Assembly: GCF_000010805.1 (NCBI RefSeq)
Contig: NC_012522.1
Span: 2,170,001 to 2,234,000 of the forward strand
Direction of reading: 5' to 3'
DNA from: Rhodococcus opacus B4
Lineage (GTDB): Bacteria > Actinomycetota > Actinomycetes > Mycobacteriales > Mycobacteriaceae
Length of the DNA: 64,000 nucleotides
The number at the start of each line of letters is the position of its first letter. Position 1 is the stretch's first letter. Below are positions 33,910 to 43,197 of this stretch, piece after piece. Under the pieces are notes generated by a model that worked only from the letters and a program-made list of their open reading frames with translations, had not been told where the DNA came from and searched no databases. A program made the position numbers and the translations under genes.

Positions 33910-34749
33910 ATGCAGCATCGAGAATCGTCCTTCGCCGGCGTCGGCGGAATCCCCATCGTCTACGACGTGTGGCTTCCCGAGCGGCGCCCGCGCGGCGTGC
34001 TGGTGCTGTGCCACGGCTTCGGCGAGCACGCCCGGCGCTACGACCACGTGATCGAGCGGCTCGGCGAACTCGACCTCGCGATCTACGCGCCGGACCACCG
34101 CGGACACGGGCGATCGGGCGGCAAACGGGTCCATCTGAAGGACTGGCGCGAGTTCACCGACGACCTGCACCAGTTGTTCGGCATCGCGTCGACGGATTGG
34201 CCGGGCACCGACCGGTTCCTCCTCGGGCACAGCATGGGCGGTTCCATCGCACTGACGTACGCGCTCGACCACCAGCAGGACCTGACGGCACTCATGCTGT
34301 CCGGGCCCGCCGTCGACGTGACGAGCGGAACACCACGCGTGGTGGTCGAGATCGGCAAGCTGGTGGGCCGCTTCCTCCCCGGAGTGCCCGTCGAGTCGCT
34401 CGACGCGAAGCTGGTGTCCCGCGATCCGGCGGTCGTGGCGGCCTACGAGGAGGATCCCCTCGTCCATCACGGGAAGGTGCCTGCGGGGATTGCGCGCGGA
34501 ATGATTCTCGCGGCCGAACATCTGCCGGAGCGCCTGCCGTCGTTGAAAGTTCCCCTGCTGCTGCAGCACGGCCGGGACGACGGCCTCGCGAGCGTGCACG
34601 GCACGGAACTCATCGCGGAGTACGCCGGTTCGGAGGACCTCACGGTGGAGATCTACGAAAACCTGTTCCACGAGGTGTTCAACGAACCGGAGAACGAGGA
34701 GGTACTCGACGATCTCGTCGAGTGGTTGCGGCCGCGCGTTCAGGCCTGA
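33910..34749 (+). CDS. Alpha/beta hydrolase, monoacylglycerol-lipase-like
   Basis: 279 residues. LCHGFGEHARRY forms the oxyanion loop, the nucleophile elbow is LGHSMGGS near 113, Asp in HGRDDGLA and His in NLFHEVFNEP complete the triad. The pattern GxSMGG plus GFGEHARRYD is characteristic of monoacylglycerol lipases of actinobacteria. No signal peptide, so cytoplasmic or cell-associated. Stands on its own between a P450 and a transglutaminase-like gene; probably recycles monoacylglycerols in this lipid-accumulating genus. Confidence 0.9.
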   Translation: MQHRESSFAGVGGIPIVYDVWLPERRPRGVLVLCHGFGEHARRYDHVIERLGELDLAIYAPDHRGHGRSGGKRVHLKDWREFTDDLHQLFGIASTDWPGTDRFLLGHSMGGSIALTYALDHQQDLTALMLSGPAVDVTSGTPRVVVEIGKLVGRFLPGVPVESLDAKLVSRDPAVVAAYEEDPLVHHGKVPAGIARGMILAAEHLPERLPSLKVPLLLQHGRDDGLASVHGTELIAEYAGSEDLTVEIYENLFHEVFNEPENEEVLDDLVEWLRPRVQA

Positions 34750-34799
34750 CCCGGCCGGGGTGTTCTGCACCCCCGGACGCGGGATGCCAGGATGGGCTG

Positions 34800-35603
34800 A
34801 TGAAACGTCACGTCACCGCCACTCTGGACATCGAGGTCACCGACGCCACCAGTCTCGAATTCAAGATCGCGGTGGCCCGGACCCCCGGTTCGGAGCTCTC
34901 GGAGTCGCTGATGTTCACCCTCGACGGCAATCCGGTCGAGGCCCGAGAGATGGTGGCGGAACACGGTACTCGCGTGCACCTGCTGGACAGCCCACGCGGC
35001 TCGCTGCACGTCGAGTACTCGGCTTCGGTTCTGGGCAAGGCTGATTCGCCGCCGGTCACCGACTATGACCTCTCGAAGTACCTGCGCCCGAGCCGATATG
35101 CCGAGGCGGACAAGTTCTTCGGTTTCACCGGCGGGGAGTTCAACCTGTCCAAGCCGCACCCGGAGCTGCTGCAGGACATCACCACCTGGGTGGGGTCGCG
35201 GCTGCTGTACCAGGCGGGGTCGAGCAGATCCACCGACAGTGCCGTCGACACGATGCTGTCGGGGGCCGGGGTGTGCCGTGACTTCGCCCACCTCACGGTG
35301 GCACTCTTGCGGGCGGTCACCATTCCGGCGCGGCTGGCAGCGGTGTACGCGCCGGGGTGCGATCCGATGGACTTCCATGCCGTCGTCGAGGCGTTCGTCG
35401 ATGACGAGTGGCGAGTGGTCGACGCCACCCGTCTGGCCCCGCGTTCCGCACTGCTGCGGATCGCGACGGGTCGCGACGCCGCGGACACCGCGTTCCTGGA
35501 CAATCACGGCGGGGCGATCACACTCGAGAACACCGTGGTGACCGCCGTCGTCGATGGCGAGTTCCCGTCCGACGACTATTCGACACCCACCTCGCTGACG
35601 TGA
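34800..35603 (+). CDS. Transglutaminase-like cysteine peptidase domain protein
   Basis: 267 residues, cytoplasmic. The N-terminal half is a beta-rich domain typical of bacterial transglutaminase-like proteins (Bact_transglu_N-like). The catalytic core is GAGVCRDFAHLTVALLRA (Cys) followed by FHAVVEAFVDDEWRVVDATR (His and Asp). Possible activities are peptidase or transamidase; no substrate is evident. Start ATG overlaps a stop-like TGATG 50 bp after the hydrolase. Stops just short of the convergent MarR gene. Confidence 0.85.
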   Translation: MKRHVTATLDIEVTDATSLEFKIAVARTPGSELSESLMFTLDGNPVEAREMVAEHGTRVHLLDSPRGSLHVEYSASVLGKADSPPVTDYDLSKYLRPSRYAEADKFFGFTGGEFNLSKPHPELLQDITTWVGSRLLYQAGSSRSTDSAVDTMLSGAGVCRDFAHLTVALLRAVTIPARLAAVYAPGCDPMDFHAVVEAFVDDEWRVVDATRLAPRSALLRIATGRDAADTAFLDNHGGAITLENTVVTAVVDGEFPSDDYSTPTSLT

Positions 35604-35607
35604 CGAG

Positions 35608-35988
35608 TCAGGTTGCTTCCGTGAGCCTTTCGGTGAGTACGCCCAGCTGAATCTTGCTGGCGTCGGCGTGCACCGCGCGGCCGGCGTCGGTGACGTCGAC
35701 GAAGACGCCCCGCCGGTCCGCCTCGCACAGCGCCCTGGCGACCAGGCCCGCCTTCTCCAGCCGGGCAACGCTCCGGGACAGCGCACTGGGGCTGAGGTAC
35801 ATCTCGGCCGCGAGGTCCTGCATCCGAGGCCGGTCGCAGGTGGCGTCCATCAACCGGTCGAGTGTCTCGAAATCGCTCATACTCAACCCGTGCGCGTGTT
35901 GCATCTCACGATCCAATTCGCAGGCGATCGAGTTGTACCTGCTCGCGAGCAGCCGCCACGTGCCGCGCAGGTCCGCTTCTGAGCTCAT
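35608..35988 (-). CDS. MarR-family regulator
   Basis: 126 residues. Winged helix-turn-helix with MSDFETLDRLMDA, then QDLAAEMYLSPSALSRSVARLEKAGLV as recognition region and the wing CEADRRGVFVDVTDAGR. Cys at the wing start could be redox active but is not diagnostic. Divergent from a DHA2-type drug exporter; the intergenic region contains palindromic repeats over a promoter, the usual MarR-exporter arrangement. ATG 35988 chosen; the frame extends to 36039 into the promoter region. Confidence 0.9.
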   Translation of the reverse strand: MSSEADLRGTWRLLASRYNSIACELDREMQHAHGLSMSDFETLDRLMDATCDRPRMQDLAAEMYLSPSALSRSVARLEKAGLVARALCEADRRGVFVDVTDAGRAVHADASKIQLGVLTERLTEAT

Positions 35989-36052
35989 GATCCGCACCCT
36001 AGCGCCCACACCAAAAACGTGCAAGCGAATTAAATGCAAACGAAATTAGTGC

Positions 36053-36082
36053 TTGCGCATTGATTGCACGTGCATTTACATT
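36053..36082 (+). promoter_or_regulatory. Promoter and MarR operator of DHA2 exporter
   Basis: -35-like TTGCGC (36053-36058) and -10-like TACATT (36077-36082), 18 bp apart, with a perfect palindrome TGCACGTGCA (36065-36074) between them. TAAATGCA at 36031-36038 and TGCATTTA at 36071-36078 add a second, distant inverted pair. The GTG start lies seven bases after the -10 and no Shine-Dalgarno is visible, so the transcript is probably leaderless. Confidence 0.6.
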
Positions 36083-36088
36083 CTCCCT

Positions 36089-37519
36089 GTGACTATCACC
36101 GATGCCACCACCGCCCCGTCGACCGACCAGGCCTGGACTCCCCGTCTCTGGGGCGTCCTGGCCGTGCTGTGCCTCGTGATGTTCCTCGACGGTCTCGACG
36201 TCTCGATGGTGGGTGTTGCGTTGCCCTCCATCGGAACCGAACTCGGGCTGTCGACCACCTCGCTGCAATGGATCATCAACGGATACGTCCTCGGATTCGG
36301 TGGCCTGTTGCTGCTGGGCGGGCGCACCGCCGACCTCCTCGGACGCCGCCGCGTCTTCCTGATCGCGCTGACCGTGTTCGCGATCGCGTCCCTGGTCGGC
36401 GGGCTCGTCGACAACGGCACGCTGCTCATCGCGAGCCGCTTCGTGAAGGGACTCGCCGCCGCGTTCACCGCACCGACCGCGATGTCGATCCTCACCACCA
36501 CGTTCAGGGAGGGGCCCGCCCGTAACCGGGCGCTGTCGATCTTCTCCGTCTTCGGAGCCAGCGGCTATTCGTCCGGCCTGATCCTGGGCGGGCTGCTGAC
36601 CAGCGCCGGGTGGCGCTGGACGTTCCTGATGCCGGTGCCGTTCGCGGTGCTCGCCCTGGTCGCCGGCACCGTCCTGATCCCCCGCGACCGCGCCGCCGAC
36701 AACGGCGGGCACGACATCGTCGGAGCCGCCACGCTGGTCTCGGGCATGCTGCTCGCCGTCTACACCGTCGTGTCGGCGCCGGCCCGCGGCTGGGCCGATC
36801 CGCTCACGCTGGGCTCGTTCGCACTGGCCGCTGCGCTGCTTGCGTCGTTCTTCGTCGTGGAGAACCGGGTCGCGCACCCGCTCGTGCGCCTGAGCATTCT
36901 GCGGGTCGGCTCGATCGTGCGGGCGAACCTCAGCATCGTCGCGCTGTTCGGCTCCTACCTGAGCTTCCAGTTCATGATGACCATCTTCCTGCAGTCGGTG
37001 CTCGGCTGGTCGCCGCTGGAGATGGCGCTGGGACTCCTCCCCGCAGGCATCATCGTGGCGTTCGGGTCGCCGTTCGTGGGCCGTCTGATCGACGTGTTCG
37101 GCACCGCCCGCATGATCATCGCGGCACTCACCTCGCTGAGCCTCGGCTACCTGTGGTTCCTCTTCGCCGGGAGCGATCAGCCCCACTACACGGTCGCGAT
37201 CCTGCCGAGCGTGGTGCTGCTGGGCGTCGGTTTCGCACTGGGCTTCACGTCGATCATGGCCCAGGCCACGTCGGGCGTGGACGACTCCGAGCAGGGGTTG
37301 GCGTCGGGGCTCGTGCAGACGTCCGCACAGGTCGGTGCCGCGCTCGTACTGGCGCTGACCACCGCGCTCGTCACCGCGGGCTCGCACACCGCCACCGGCA
37401 TCAGCGGCGCCGGGTTCCACCAGTTCCACTCCGGCCTCGTACTGGTCACGGGAGTCGCCCTGCTGGGACTGCTGATCACGGTGTCACCGCTGCTGCGCCG
37501 GGTGCTCAACCCCGCATAG
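36089..37519 (+). CDS. MFS drug exporter, DHA2 (14-helix) family
   Basis: 476 residues with about fourteen hydrophobic segments. Motif A is GGRTADLLGRRRVF after helix 2; motif C-like GASGYSSGLILGG in helix 5 marks drug:H+ antiporters. GTG 36089 fits the MFS N-terminus better than the upstream ATG at 36053, which would sit inside the -35 box. Likely exports a toxic small molecule sensed by the divergent MarR protein. Substrate unknown. Confidence 0.9.
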   Translation: MTITDATTAPSTDQAWTPRLWGVLAVLCLVMFLDGLDVSMVGVALPSIGTELGLSTTSLQWIINGYVLGFGGLLLLGGRTADLLGRRRVFLIALTVFAIASLVGGLVDNGTLLIASRFVKGLAAAFTAPTAMSILTTTFREGPARNRALSIFSVFGASGYSSGLILGGLLTSAGWRWTFLMPVPFAVLALVAGTVLIPRDRAADNGGHDIVGAATLVSGMLLAVYTVVSAPARGWADPLTLGSFALAAALLASFFVVENRVAHPLVRLSILRVGSIVRANLSIVALFGSYLSFQFMMTIFLQSVLGWSPLEMALGLLPAGIIVAFGSPFVGRLIDVFGTARMIIAALTSLSLGYLWFLFAGSDQPHYTVAILPSVVLLGVGFALGFTSIMAQATSGVDDSEQGLASGLVQTSAQVGAALVLALTTALVTAGSHTATGISGAGFHQFHSGLVLVTGVALLGLLITVSPLLRRVLNPA

Positions 37520-37524
37520 TCCGC

Positions 37525-38496
37525 TCAGGCCGAGTGCCGCTTCGACTCCGTGAGCGCGCGGGACGCGAAGTCGACGGTGAGCCCGATGATCGTGCGGCTC
37601 TCCCGCAACGCCTTGCCGATCACCGGAAACGCGTGGATCTGCCCACTCCAGAGGTGGGTCTCGATCTGCCGGCCCGCACGATCGAAGTTGTCGGTGAGGA
37701 TTTCGACGTCGGGCCGCATGATCTCGTACTCGGCGGCGGTGAGGAAGACGGGCGGGAACAATCCCGGGTCGGCGTTCACGGGAGACTCGGCGCCCGGAAT
37801 CTTGTCGGGCCCGGCCAGCCAGCGGTCCTTCAGCTTCGCCACCTGCGACATCGGCAGATACGCGTCGCGCTTCATGAAATCGGGGTCGTGATCCTCGAGG
37901 TCGAGGTTGAGCAGCGGGGAGTATCCGATGACGGCCGCCGGCCGGGTGATGCCCCGCAACGCGGCGACTTCGGCGACCTTCATCGCGAGGTACCCGCCCG
38001 CCGAATCGCCCGCGACGATCACCCGGGTGGGGTCGTCGCAGACTTTCAGCACCTCGGTGTATGCGGTCATCGCGTCCACCAGGGACGCGCCGATCGCCCC
38101 CTTGGGGAGCTGCCGGTACTCGACCGAGACGACGGGCGCACCCGAACGCGCGGCGAGCAGCCCGCACAGCGCCCGGTGGGTGGCGAGCCCGCAGAACACG
38201 AATCCACCGCCGTGGAAGTAGAGGATGGTGGCGCCGTCCATCGAGGTGACCGTGGGTCGCGGGTGGGTGATCTTCTCGCACGGCACTCCGCCGAGCGAGA
38301 TCGCCTCGATGTCGAGCCCCTTCGGCTTGGGCAACCGGTCGATGAGCTCGTCGAGGGCCGCCAGCAGTTCGATGCCGCGGTCCGTGGTCGGCCATATCGT
38401 GAACAGCGGTTTGACGAAGGCCCTGGCGAACCAGAACGTCAGGCGCGCCGGTCGGCTGACATCCCAGTGCCACACGATCGAATTACGCGTTCGCAT
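37525..38496 (-). CDS. Alpha/beta hydrolase of the hormone-sensitive-lipase family
   Basis: 323 residues. HGGGFVFCG oxyanion motif near 95, nucleophile in VAGDSAGGYLA near 160, Asp in EILTDN region and His in QIHAFPV near 293. This is the HSL (LipH/LipN) type esterase typical of mycobacteria and rhodococci. No signal peptide. Converges on the MFS exporter with five bases between stops. Start ATG has GGAGGG. Substrate probably short to medium acyl esters. Confidence 0.9.
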   Translation of the reverse strand: MRTRNSIVWHWDVSRPARLTFWFARAFVKPLFTIWPTTDRGIELLAALDELIDRLPKPKGLDIEAISLGGVPCEKITHPRPTVTSMDGATILYFHGGGFVFCGLATHRALCGLLAARSGAPVVSVEYRQLPKGAIGASLVDAMTAYTEVLKVCDDPTRVIVAGDSAGGYLAMKVAEVAALRGITRPAAVIGYSPLLNLDLEDHDPDFMKRDAYLPMSQVAKLKDRWLAGPDKIPGAESPVNADPGLFPPVFLTAAEYEIMRPDVEILTDNFDRAGRQIETHLWSGQIHAFPVIGKALRESRTIIGLTVDFASRALTESKRHSA

Positions 38497-38612
38497 ACTG
38501 CCCTCCGTGATATCGGACGCTCATCCAGCTACGGAACACCTCCCGCCACGGTAAGTCGAAGCCGCCCGTTACCGAGCGACTTCGACCTAATTTCGGTCCG
38601 ATTACCGGAAGT

Positions 38613-39185
38613 TCACCGGCCGAGCCGCTGCTTGAGTCTCGCGATGATCTCCGTCGCCACCTGCGTGGGCGAACCGCCGACGTCCACCACGATGGCATCC
38701 TCGTCGGGCTCGATCGGCTCGAGCGTCGAGATCTGCGTGTCCAGCAACGACGGGGGCATGAAGTGGTCCAGGCGGGCGGTCAGCCGTTCCCCGATCTGCG
38801 CCCGCGACCCGGCGAGATGCACGAACACGACGTTGTCGCCGCGCAGGACGTCGCGGTAGCTGCGCTTGAGCGCCGAACAGGTGATCACCCCCGGAAGACC
38901 GTTGTCGGTGTGCTCCCGGATCCATCCTGCGACGAGATCGAGCCACGGCCAGCGGTCCTCGTCGGTCAACGGCTGCCCCGACGCCATCTTCGCGACGTTC
39001 GCGGGAGGATGCAGAGCATCCCCCTCCTGCAGATCCCAGCCCATTGCGCCGGCGATGATTCCCGCGACCGTCGACTTCCCGGACCCGGACACGCCCATCA
39101 GCACCAGGACGGGTTCCGCGGTCTGCGGGGTGCGTCCTGCCGGTTCGCGCGTACTCACGTGCATTTCACCAACCTCACTCGACAT
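38613..39185 (-). CDS. gntK: Gluconokinase
   Basis: 190 residues. Walker A MGVSGSGKST near 30-39, EGDALHPPANVAKMASGQPLTD substrate region, then CSALKRSYRDVLRG, all diagnostic for GntK. Phosphorylates D-gluconate to 6-phosphogluconate, which feeds edd/eda encoded 6 kb away. It follows the gluconate permease by 12 bp on the minus strand (AAAGGGG before its ATG), an evident operon gntP-gntK. Confidence 0.94.
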   Translation of the reverse strand: MSSEVGEMHVSTREPAGRTPQTAEPVLVLMGVSGSGKSTVAGIIAGAMGWDLQEGDALHPPANVAKMASGQPLTDEDRWPWLDLVAGWIREHTDNGLPGVITCSALKRSYRDVLRGDNVVFVHLAGSRAQIGERLTARLDHFMPPSLLDTQISTLEPIEPDEDAIVVDVGGSPTQVATEIIARLKQRLGR

Positions 39186-39197
39186 TCTCGACCCCTT

Positions 39198-40592
39198 TTA
39201 GATGAATACGCTCAGCGCGAGGACACCGGCCAGACCGGTGACGGAGATGATGCATTCCATCACCGTCCACGTCTTCAGGTTCTGTACCACCGTGACGCCG
39301 AGGTATTCCTTCACCAGCCAGAATCCCGCGTCGTTGACGTGCGACAGGAACAGCGAGCCGGAGCCGATCGCCAGCACCATCAGCGAGACGTGCGTGGACG
39401 TCAGCTCGGCGGCGACGGGCGCGAGGATGCCGGACGCGGTGACGGTCGCGACGGTGGCCGATCCGGTGGCGACACGGATCAGCACGGCCACGAGCCAGGC
39501 GAGGAACAGGACGGGCAGGGCACTGCCCTTGATCGCTTCGGCGATCACGTCGGCGATGCCGGTGTCGATCAGGACCTGCTTGAATCCGCCACCCGCACCG
39601 ACGATGAGGAGGATTCCGGCGATCGGAGGCAGCGAGCTCTCCAGCGAGGCCGCGAGAGCGTTGCGGTCCATGCCGCCGCCCCGGCCGAGGAGCAGCATTC
39701 CGGCGAGCACCGCGAGTCCGAGGGCCACGACCGGCGTTCCGAGGAAGTCGAGCAGTGCCTTCGCGGGCGACTCCGAGTCGGGGGCGGCCACGTCGGCGAC
39801 CGCCTTGCCCAGCATCAGGACGACCGGGAGCAGGATGGCGGAGAGGGTGGCCGCGAAGCTGGGGCGGCGACGCTCGGCGGCGGCCTCGGCGCCTTCCCGG
39901 TCTTCGGTGGTCACGTAGAGCTCGGGAACGGGGACGTCCACCCAGCGGGCGGCCAGCTTGCTGAACAGCGGTCCGGCGACGATGACGGTGGGAATCGCGA
40001 CGACGACGCCGAGCGCGAGGGTGAGTCCGAGGTTCGCGTTGAGCGCCGCCACCGCGACCAGCGGCCCGGGGTGGGGCGGAACGAGACCGTGCATGGCGGA
40101 CAGGCCCGCCAGGGTGGGAATCGCGATGCGCATCAGCGACAGCCCCGAACGGCGCGCGACGAGAATGATGACGGGCATCAGCAGCACGAGGCCGATCTCG
40201 AAGAACATCGGCAGGCCGATCACCGCGCCGACCAGTGCCATCATCCAGGGCAGCGTCCGCGGTCCGGCGCGCCCGACGAGGGTGTCGACGACGCGGTCGG
40301 CGCCGCCCGAATCGGCGAGCAGCTTGCCGAACATGGCACCGAATCCGATCAGGATTCCGACGCTGCCCATCGTGGCGCCGAAGCCCTCGACGAACGATTT
40401 CACCGAGTCCGAAGCGCCGAGACCTGCGCCGATACCGACGCCGACGGCGCCGATCGACAGCGCGAGGAACGGGTGGAGTTTGAGCCAGGTGATCAGCGCG
40501 ATGATGACGGCGACGCCGACGACGGCAGCCGTGATCAGCTGCGCGTCGCTGCCGGCGCTGTCGGCCGCTGCGAGTAGTGACGCGGTACTCAT
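39198..40592 (-). CDS. gntP: Gluconate permease (GntP family)
   Basis: 464 residues with about twelve hydrophobic segments. The GntP signature is visible: GLSAMHGLVPPHPGPLVAVAAL near 178 and the C-terminal LFLSHVNDAGFWLVKEYLG. Takes up D-gluconate with protons. ATG 40592 is preferred over the in-frame extension upstream. Operon with gntK, divergent from a GntR/FadR-type regulator that probably represses it. Confidence 0.94.
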   Translation of the reverse strand: MSTASLLAAADSAGSDAQLITAAVVGVAVIIALITWLKLHPFLALSIGAVGVGIGAGLGASDSVKSFVEGFGATMGSVGILIGFGAMFGKLLADSGGADRVVDTLVGRAGPRTLPWMMALVGAVIGLPMFFEIGLVLLMPVIILVARRSGLSLMRIAIPTLAGLSAMHGLVPPHPGPLVAVAALNANLGLTLALGVVVAIPTVIVAGPLFSKLAARWVDVPVPELYVTTEDREGAEAAAERRRPSFAATLSAILLPVVLMLGKAVADVAAPDSESPAKALLDFLGTPVVALGLAVLAGMLLLGRGGGMDRNALAASLESSLPPIAGILLIVGAGGGFKQVLIDTGIADVIAEAIKGSALPVLFLAWLVAVLIRVATGSATVATVTASGILAPVAAELTSTHVSLMVLAIGSGSLFLSHVNDAGFWLVKEYLGVTVVQNLKTWTVMECIISVTGLAGVLALSVFI

Positions 40593-40689
40593 TCTGTTGC
40601 TCCAGGGAGATCGGTGTTGGAATGACCCTTGCTCGTGACTCAGGTCACTCTGCCTCATAAACCATACGATTTCAAGGCGTGCTGCAAAT

Positions 40690-40700
40690 AAGTACTACTT
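40690..40700. promoter_or_regulatory. Candidate GntR operator between gntP and its regulator
   Basis: 11-bp palindrome AAGTACTACTT (arms AAGTA/TACTT around C) in the AT-rich 167-bp divergent region. Size fits FCD-type GntR operators. Seen directly; function inferred. Confidence 0.45.
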
Positions 40701-40759
40701 AGAAGTCCGCTAGCGCGCCAACGTGTGTTCAGTAGGTACCAGCGTGGGAACATCGGCGG

Positions 40760-41491
40760 ATGACCAACGCAGAGGGCGCCGAGTACCGGCAATTACACGA
40801 AACGGTGCTCGACCGGCTCGGCAGCGACATCGTGGCCGGGGTCGTGGCACCTGGCACCCGCATCTCCGCCGACGACGTGGTCACCCAGTACTCCGTCTCC
40901 CGCACCGTCGTCCGCGAGGTGGTACGGGTTCTCGAATCCCTCGGCCTCCTGGCAGTCCGGCGTCGCGTCGGGATCACGGTCCTGGGCGAGGAGCACTGGA
41001 ATTCACTGGATCCGAGCGTGATTCGCTGGAAACTCGCCGGCCCGCAGCGCTTCGAACAGCTGTCGAGCCTGAGCGAACTCCGGTCGGGTATCGAACCGCT
41101 CGCCGCACGTCTCGCGGCGACACGGGCGACGCCCGAACAGTGCGGGGCACTGACGGCGGCCGTCATCGGAATGTCGTCGACGTCCCGTGCGGCGGACACG
41201 GACGCGTACCTGGCCCACGATTCCGACTTTCACCGCACACTGCTGACCGCGTCGGGGAATCCCCTGCTGCGTGCGATGTCGCAGATCGTCGTGGAGGTGC
41301 TCGAGGGCCGCACCCGGCACTCACTGATGCCGCACGTCGCGGAGACCGAAGCGATCCGCCTGCACGGCGTGGTGGCGTCGTCCATCCAGCTGGGCGACGC
41401 CGACGCGGCGGAGGCGGCCATGCGCGCGATCGTGAGCGAATCCGCGACGGCCGTCGAGCTGATGAAGGACGACGAAGACACCCGCGAGTGA
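40760..41491 (+). CDS. gntR: GntR/FCD-family regulator of gluconate genes
   Basis: 243 residues. N-terminal winged helix (RISADDVVTQYSVSRTVVREVVRVLESLGLLAVRRR) and C-terminal FCD domain (HDSDFHRTLL with metal-binding His/Asp, and EAIRLHGVVAS). FCD regulators of this type sense sugar acids. Divergent from gntP-gntK, so most likely de-repressed by gluconate or 6-phosphogluconate. Ends in a long hairpin whose 5' arm encodes its last residues. Symbol assigned by context. Confidence 0.85.
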   Translation: MTNAEGAEYRQLHETVLDRLGSDIVAGVVAPGTRISADDVVTQYSVSRTVVREVVRVLESLGLLAVRRRVGITVLGEEHWNSLDPSVIRWKLAGPQRFEQLSSLSELRSGIEPLAARLAATRATPEQCGALTAAVIGMSSTSRAADTDAYLAHDSDFHRTLLTASGNPLLRAMSQIVVEVLEGRTRHSLMPHVAETEAIRLHGVVASSIQLGDADAAEAAMRAIVSESATAVELMKDDEDTRE

Positions 41492-41515
41492 GATCCTCGC
41501 GAGTGTCTTCGTCGT
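41469..41515. terminator. Long hairpin between convergent gntR and sugar porter
   Basis: 20-bp stem with one mismatch (41469-41488 with 41496-41515) and a seven-base loop. The 5' arm is the end of the gntR coding region. No U tract. Likely bidirectional terminator. Confidence 0.75.
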
Positions 41516-41527
41516 GGCGTGGACGGC

Positions 41528-42979
41528 CTACGCGACCGAATCGGAGTGCATGGCTTCGAGTTCCACGCCCTTCGTCTCCTTGACCCAGCGCAGCACGAAG
41601 ACGAGTGACAGCACCGCGCAGACGGCGTAGAAGCCGTAGGAGATTCCGAGCGAGAAGTCCTTCATGGACGGGAACGTCACGGTGATCAGCCAGTTCGCCG
41701 CCCACTGGGCGCCCGCGGCGAGCGACAGCGCGGCGGCCCGGATGCGGTTGGGGAACGCCTCGCCGAGCAGGACCCACACCACCGGGCCCCAGGACATCCC
41801 GAAGGCCACCACGAAGAGGTTGGCAGCGACGAGCGCGATCGGGCCCTGCAGCCCGGTCAGCTGCGGCGTCGTGACCCCGTCCACGACGGTGGTGGAGGCG
41901 GTTCCGAAGATGAACGCCATGGTCGCGAGCGTCACGGCCATGCCTGCGGAGCCGATGATGAGCAGTGGTCGACGGCCGACCCGGTCGATGTAGGCGATCG
42001 CGATGAGGGTGGTGGCGATGTTGACCACCGACGTGATGACCGTGATCTGCAGGGAGCTGCCCTCGTCGAAGCCGACGGCCTGCCACAGGACGCTGGAGTA
42101 GTAGAAGATCACGTTGATACCGACGAACTGCTGGAAGACCGAGAGCCCGATGCCGATCCACACGATCGGCATCAGGCCGAACGCGGAGCCCTTCAGGTCG
42201 CGGATCGACGGCTGCGTCTCGCGGGCCAGCGTCGCACGAATGCTGTCGATCTTGAGGTCGAGACCCTTCTCGCCGAGCAGGACCGCGAGGATGCCGCGGG
42301 CCTCGCCGATGCGTCCCTGTGCGATCAGGTAACGGGGGGATTCGGGAATGGTCAGCGACAGCAGACCGTAGGCCAGTGCGGGCACACACATCGCGAGGAA
42401 CATCCACCGCCAGGCCTCGAGCCCGAACCACAGTTCTTCCTGCGATCCGCCGGCGAGAGCGGCGAGGGCGTAGTCGACCAGGAGCGAGACGAAGATGCCC
42501 GTGACGATCGCGAGTTGCTGCAGCGACCCGAGGCGTCCACGCACGCGGGCGGGCGAGATCTCGGCGATGTAGGCGGGTGCGATGACCGAGGCCAGACCCA
42601 CACCGATGCCGCCGACGATCCGGAAGGTCACGAGCATCTCGACGTTGGCCGCGAATCCGGTGCCGACGGCACTGAGGAGGAACATCACCGCGGCGGCCCG
42701 CATCGTGACGAGGCGTCCGTACCGGTCGGCGATCCGCCCGGCCAGCATCGCGCCCGCCGCGGCGCCGAGCAGCGCCGAGGCGATCGCGAATCCGAGGAGT
42801 GCGGACTCGACCTGGAACTTGCCCTCGATCGCCGACACGGCGCCGTTGATCACTGCGCTGTCGTAGCCGAACAGCAGGCCGCCGAGTGCGGCGACGACCG
42901 CGATACGGACGGGAACCGAAGTGCCCTCTGCGGTGTCGCCGGGCGATTCCGCGCCGGGCAACAGGACGTTTTCAGTCAT
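41528..42979 (-). CDS. MFS sugar porter
   Basis: 483 residues, twelve helices. Sugar-porter signatures: GRIADRYGRL between helices 2 and 3, IPESPRYLIAQGR after helix 6, QQFVGINVIFYYSS in helix 7, and DRVGRRPLLIIGS. Proton-coupled uptake of a hexose (glucose or similar) is likely. Located next to ROK regulator and the Entner-Doudoroff operon, which would metabolise the imported sugar. An upstream 12-bp palindrome may be an operator. Confidence 0.92.
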   Translation of the reverse strand: MTENVLLPGAESPGDTAEGTSVPVRIAVVAALGGLLFGYDSAVINGAVSAIEGKFQVESALLGFAIASALLGAAAGAMLAGRIADRYGRLVTMRAAAVMFLLSAVGTGFAANVEMLVTFRIVGGIGVGLASVIAPAYIAEISPARVRGRLGSLQQLAIVTGIFVSLLVDYALAALAGGSQEELWFGLEAWRWMFLAMCVPALAYGLLSLTIPESPRYLIAQGRIGEARGILAVLLGEKGLDLKIDSIRATLARETQPSIRDLKGSAFGLMPIVWIGIGLSVFQQFVGINVIFYYSSVLWQAVGFDEGSSLQITVITSVVNIATTLIAIAYIDRVGRRPLLIIGSAGMAVTLATMAFIFGTASTTVVDGVTTPQLTGLQGPIALVAANLFVVAFGMSWGPVVWVLLGEAFPNRIRAAALSLAAGAQWAANWLITVTFPSMKDFSLGISYGFYAVCAVLSLVFVLRWVKETKGVELEAMHSDSVA

Positions 42980-43129
42980 GGGACTCCTCGTGAGCAAGGG
43001 GTGATCGAGACTCGGATCGGGCCGAGGCCTGCGCAGAGCGCGCAGTCGTTGTGGTGTGGAACACAGTAGGCAACAAAGCCGCGAATCGTCAAGACATGAA
43101 CATCTAGAGACGGATTTGTCCGATTTGCA

Positions 43130-43141
43130 TTCATCGATGAA
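43130..43141. promoter_or_regulatory. 12-bp palindrome upstream of sugar porter
   Basis: TTCATCGATGAA, a perfect palindrome in the 218-bp space between the ROK stop (43198) and the sugar porter start (42979). Candidate operator for one of the ROK or GntR regulators nearby. The rest of the space shows no further gene. Confidence 0.4.
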
Positions 43142-43197
43142 CACTGGATGGGCAGAGATCACCCACTGACCCGGATCGGGGATTCAGCGGCGAACAG

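Noticed and set aside
38763-40577. 604-residue forward frame opposite gntP
   Set aside because: Asp/Gly/His-rich antisense shadow; gntP is complete on the minus strand.
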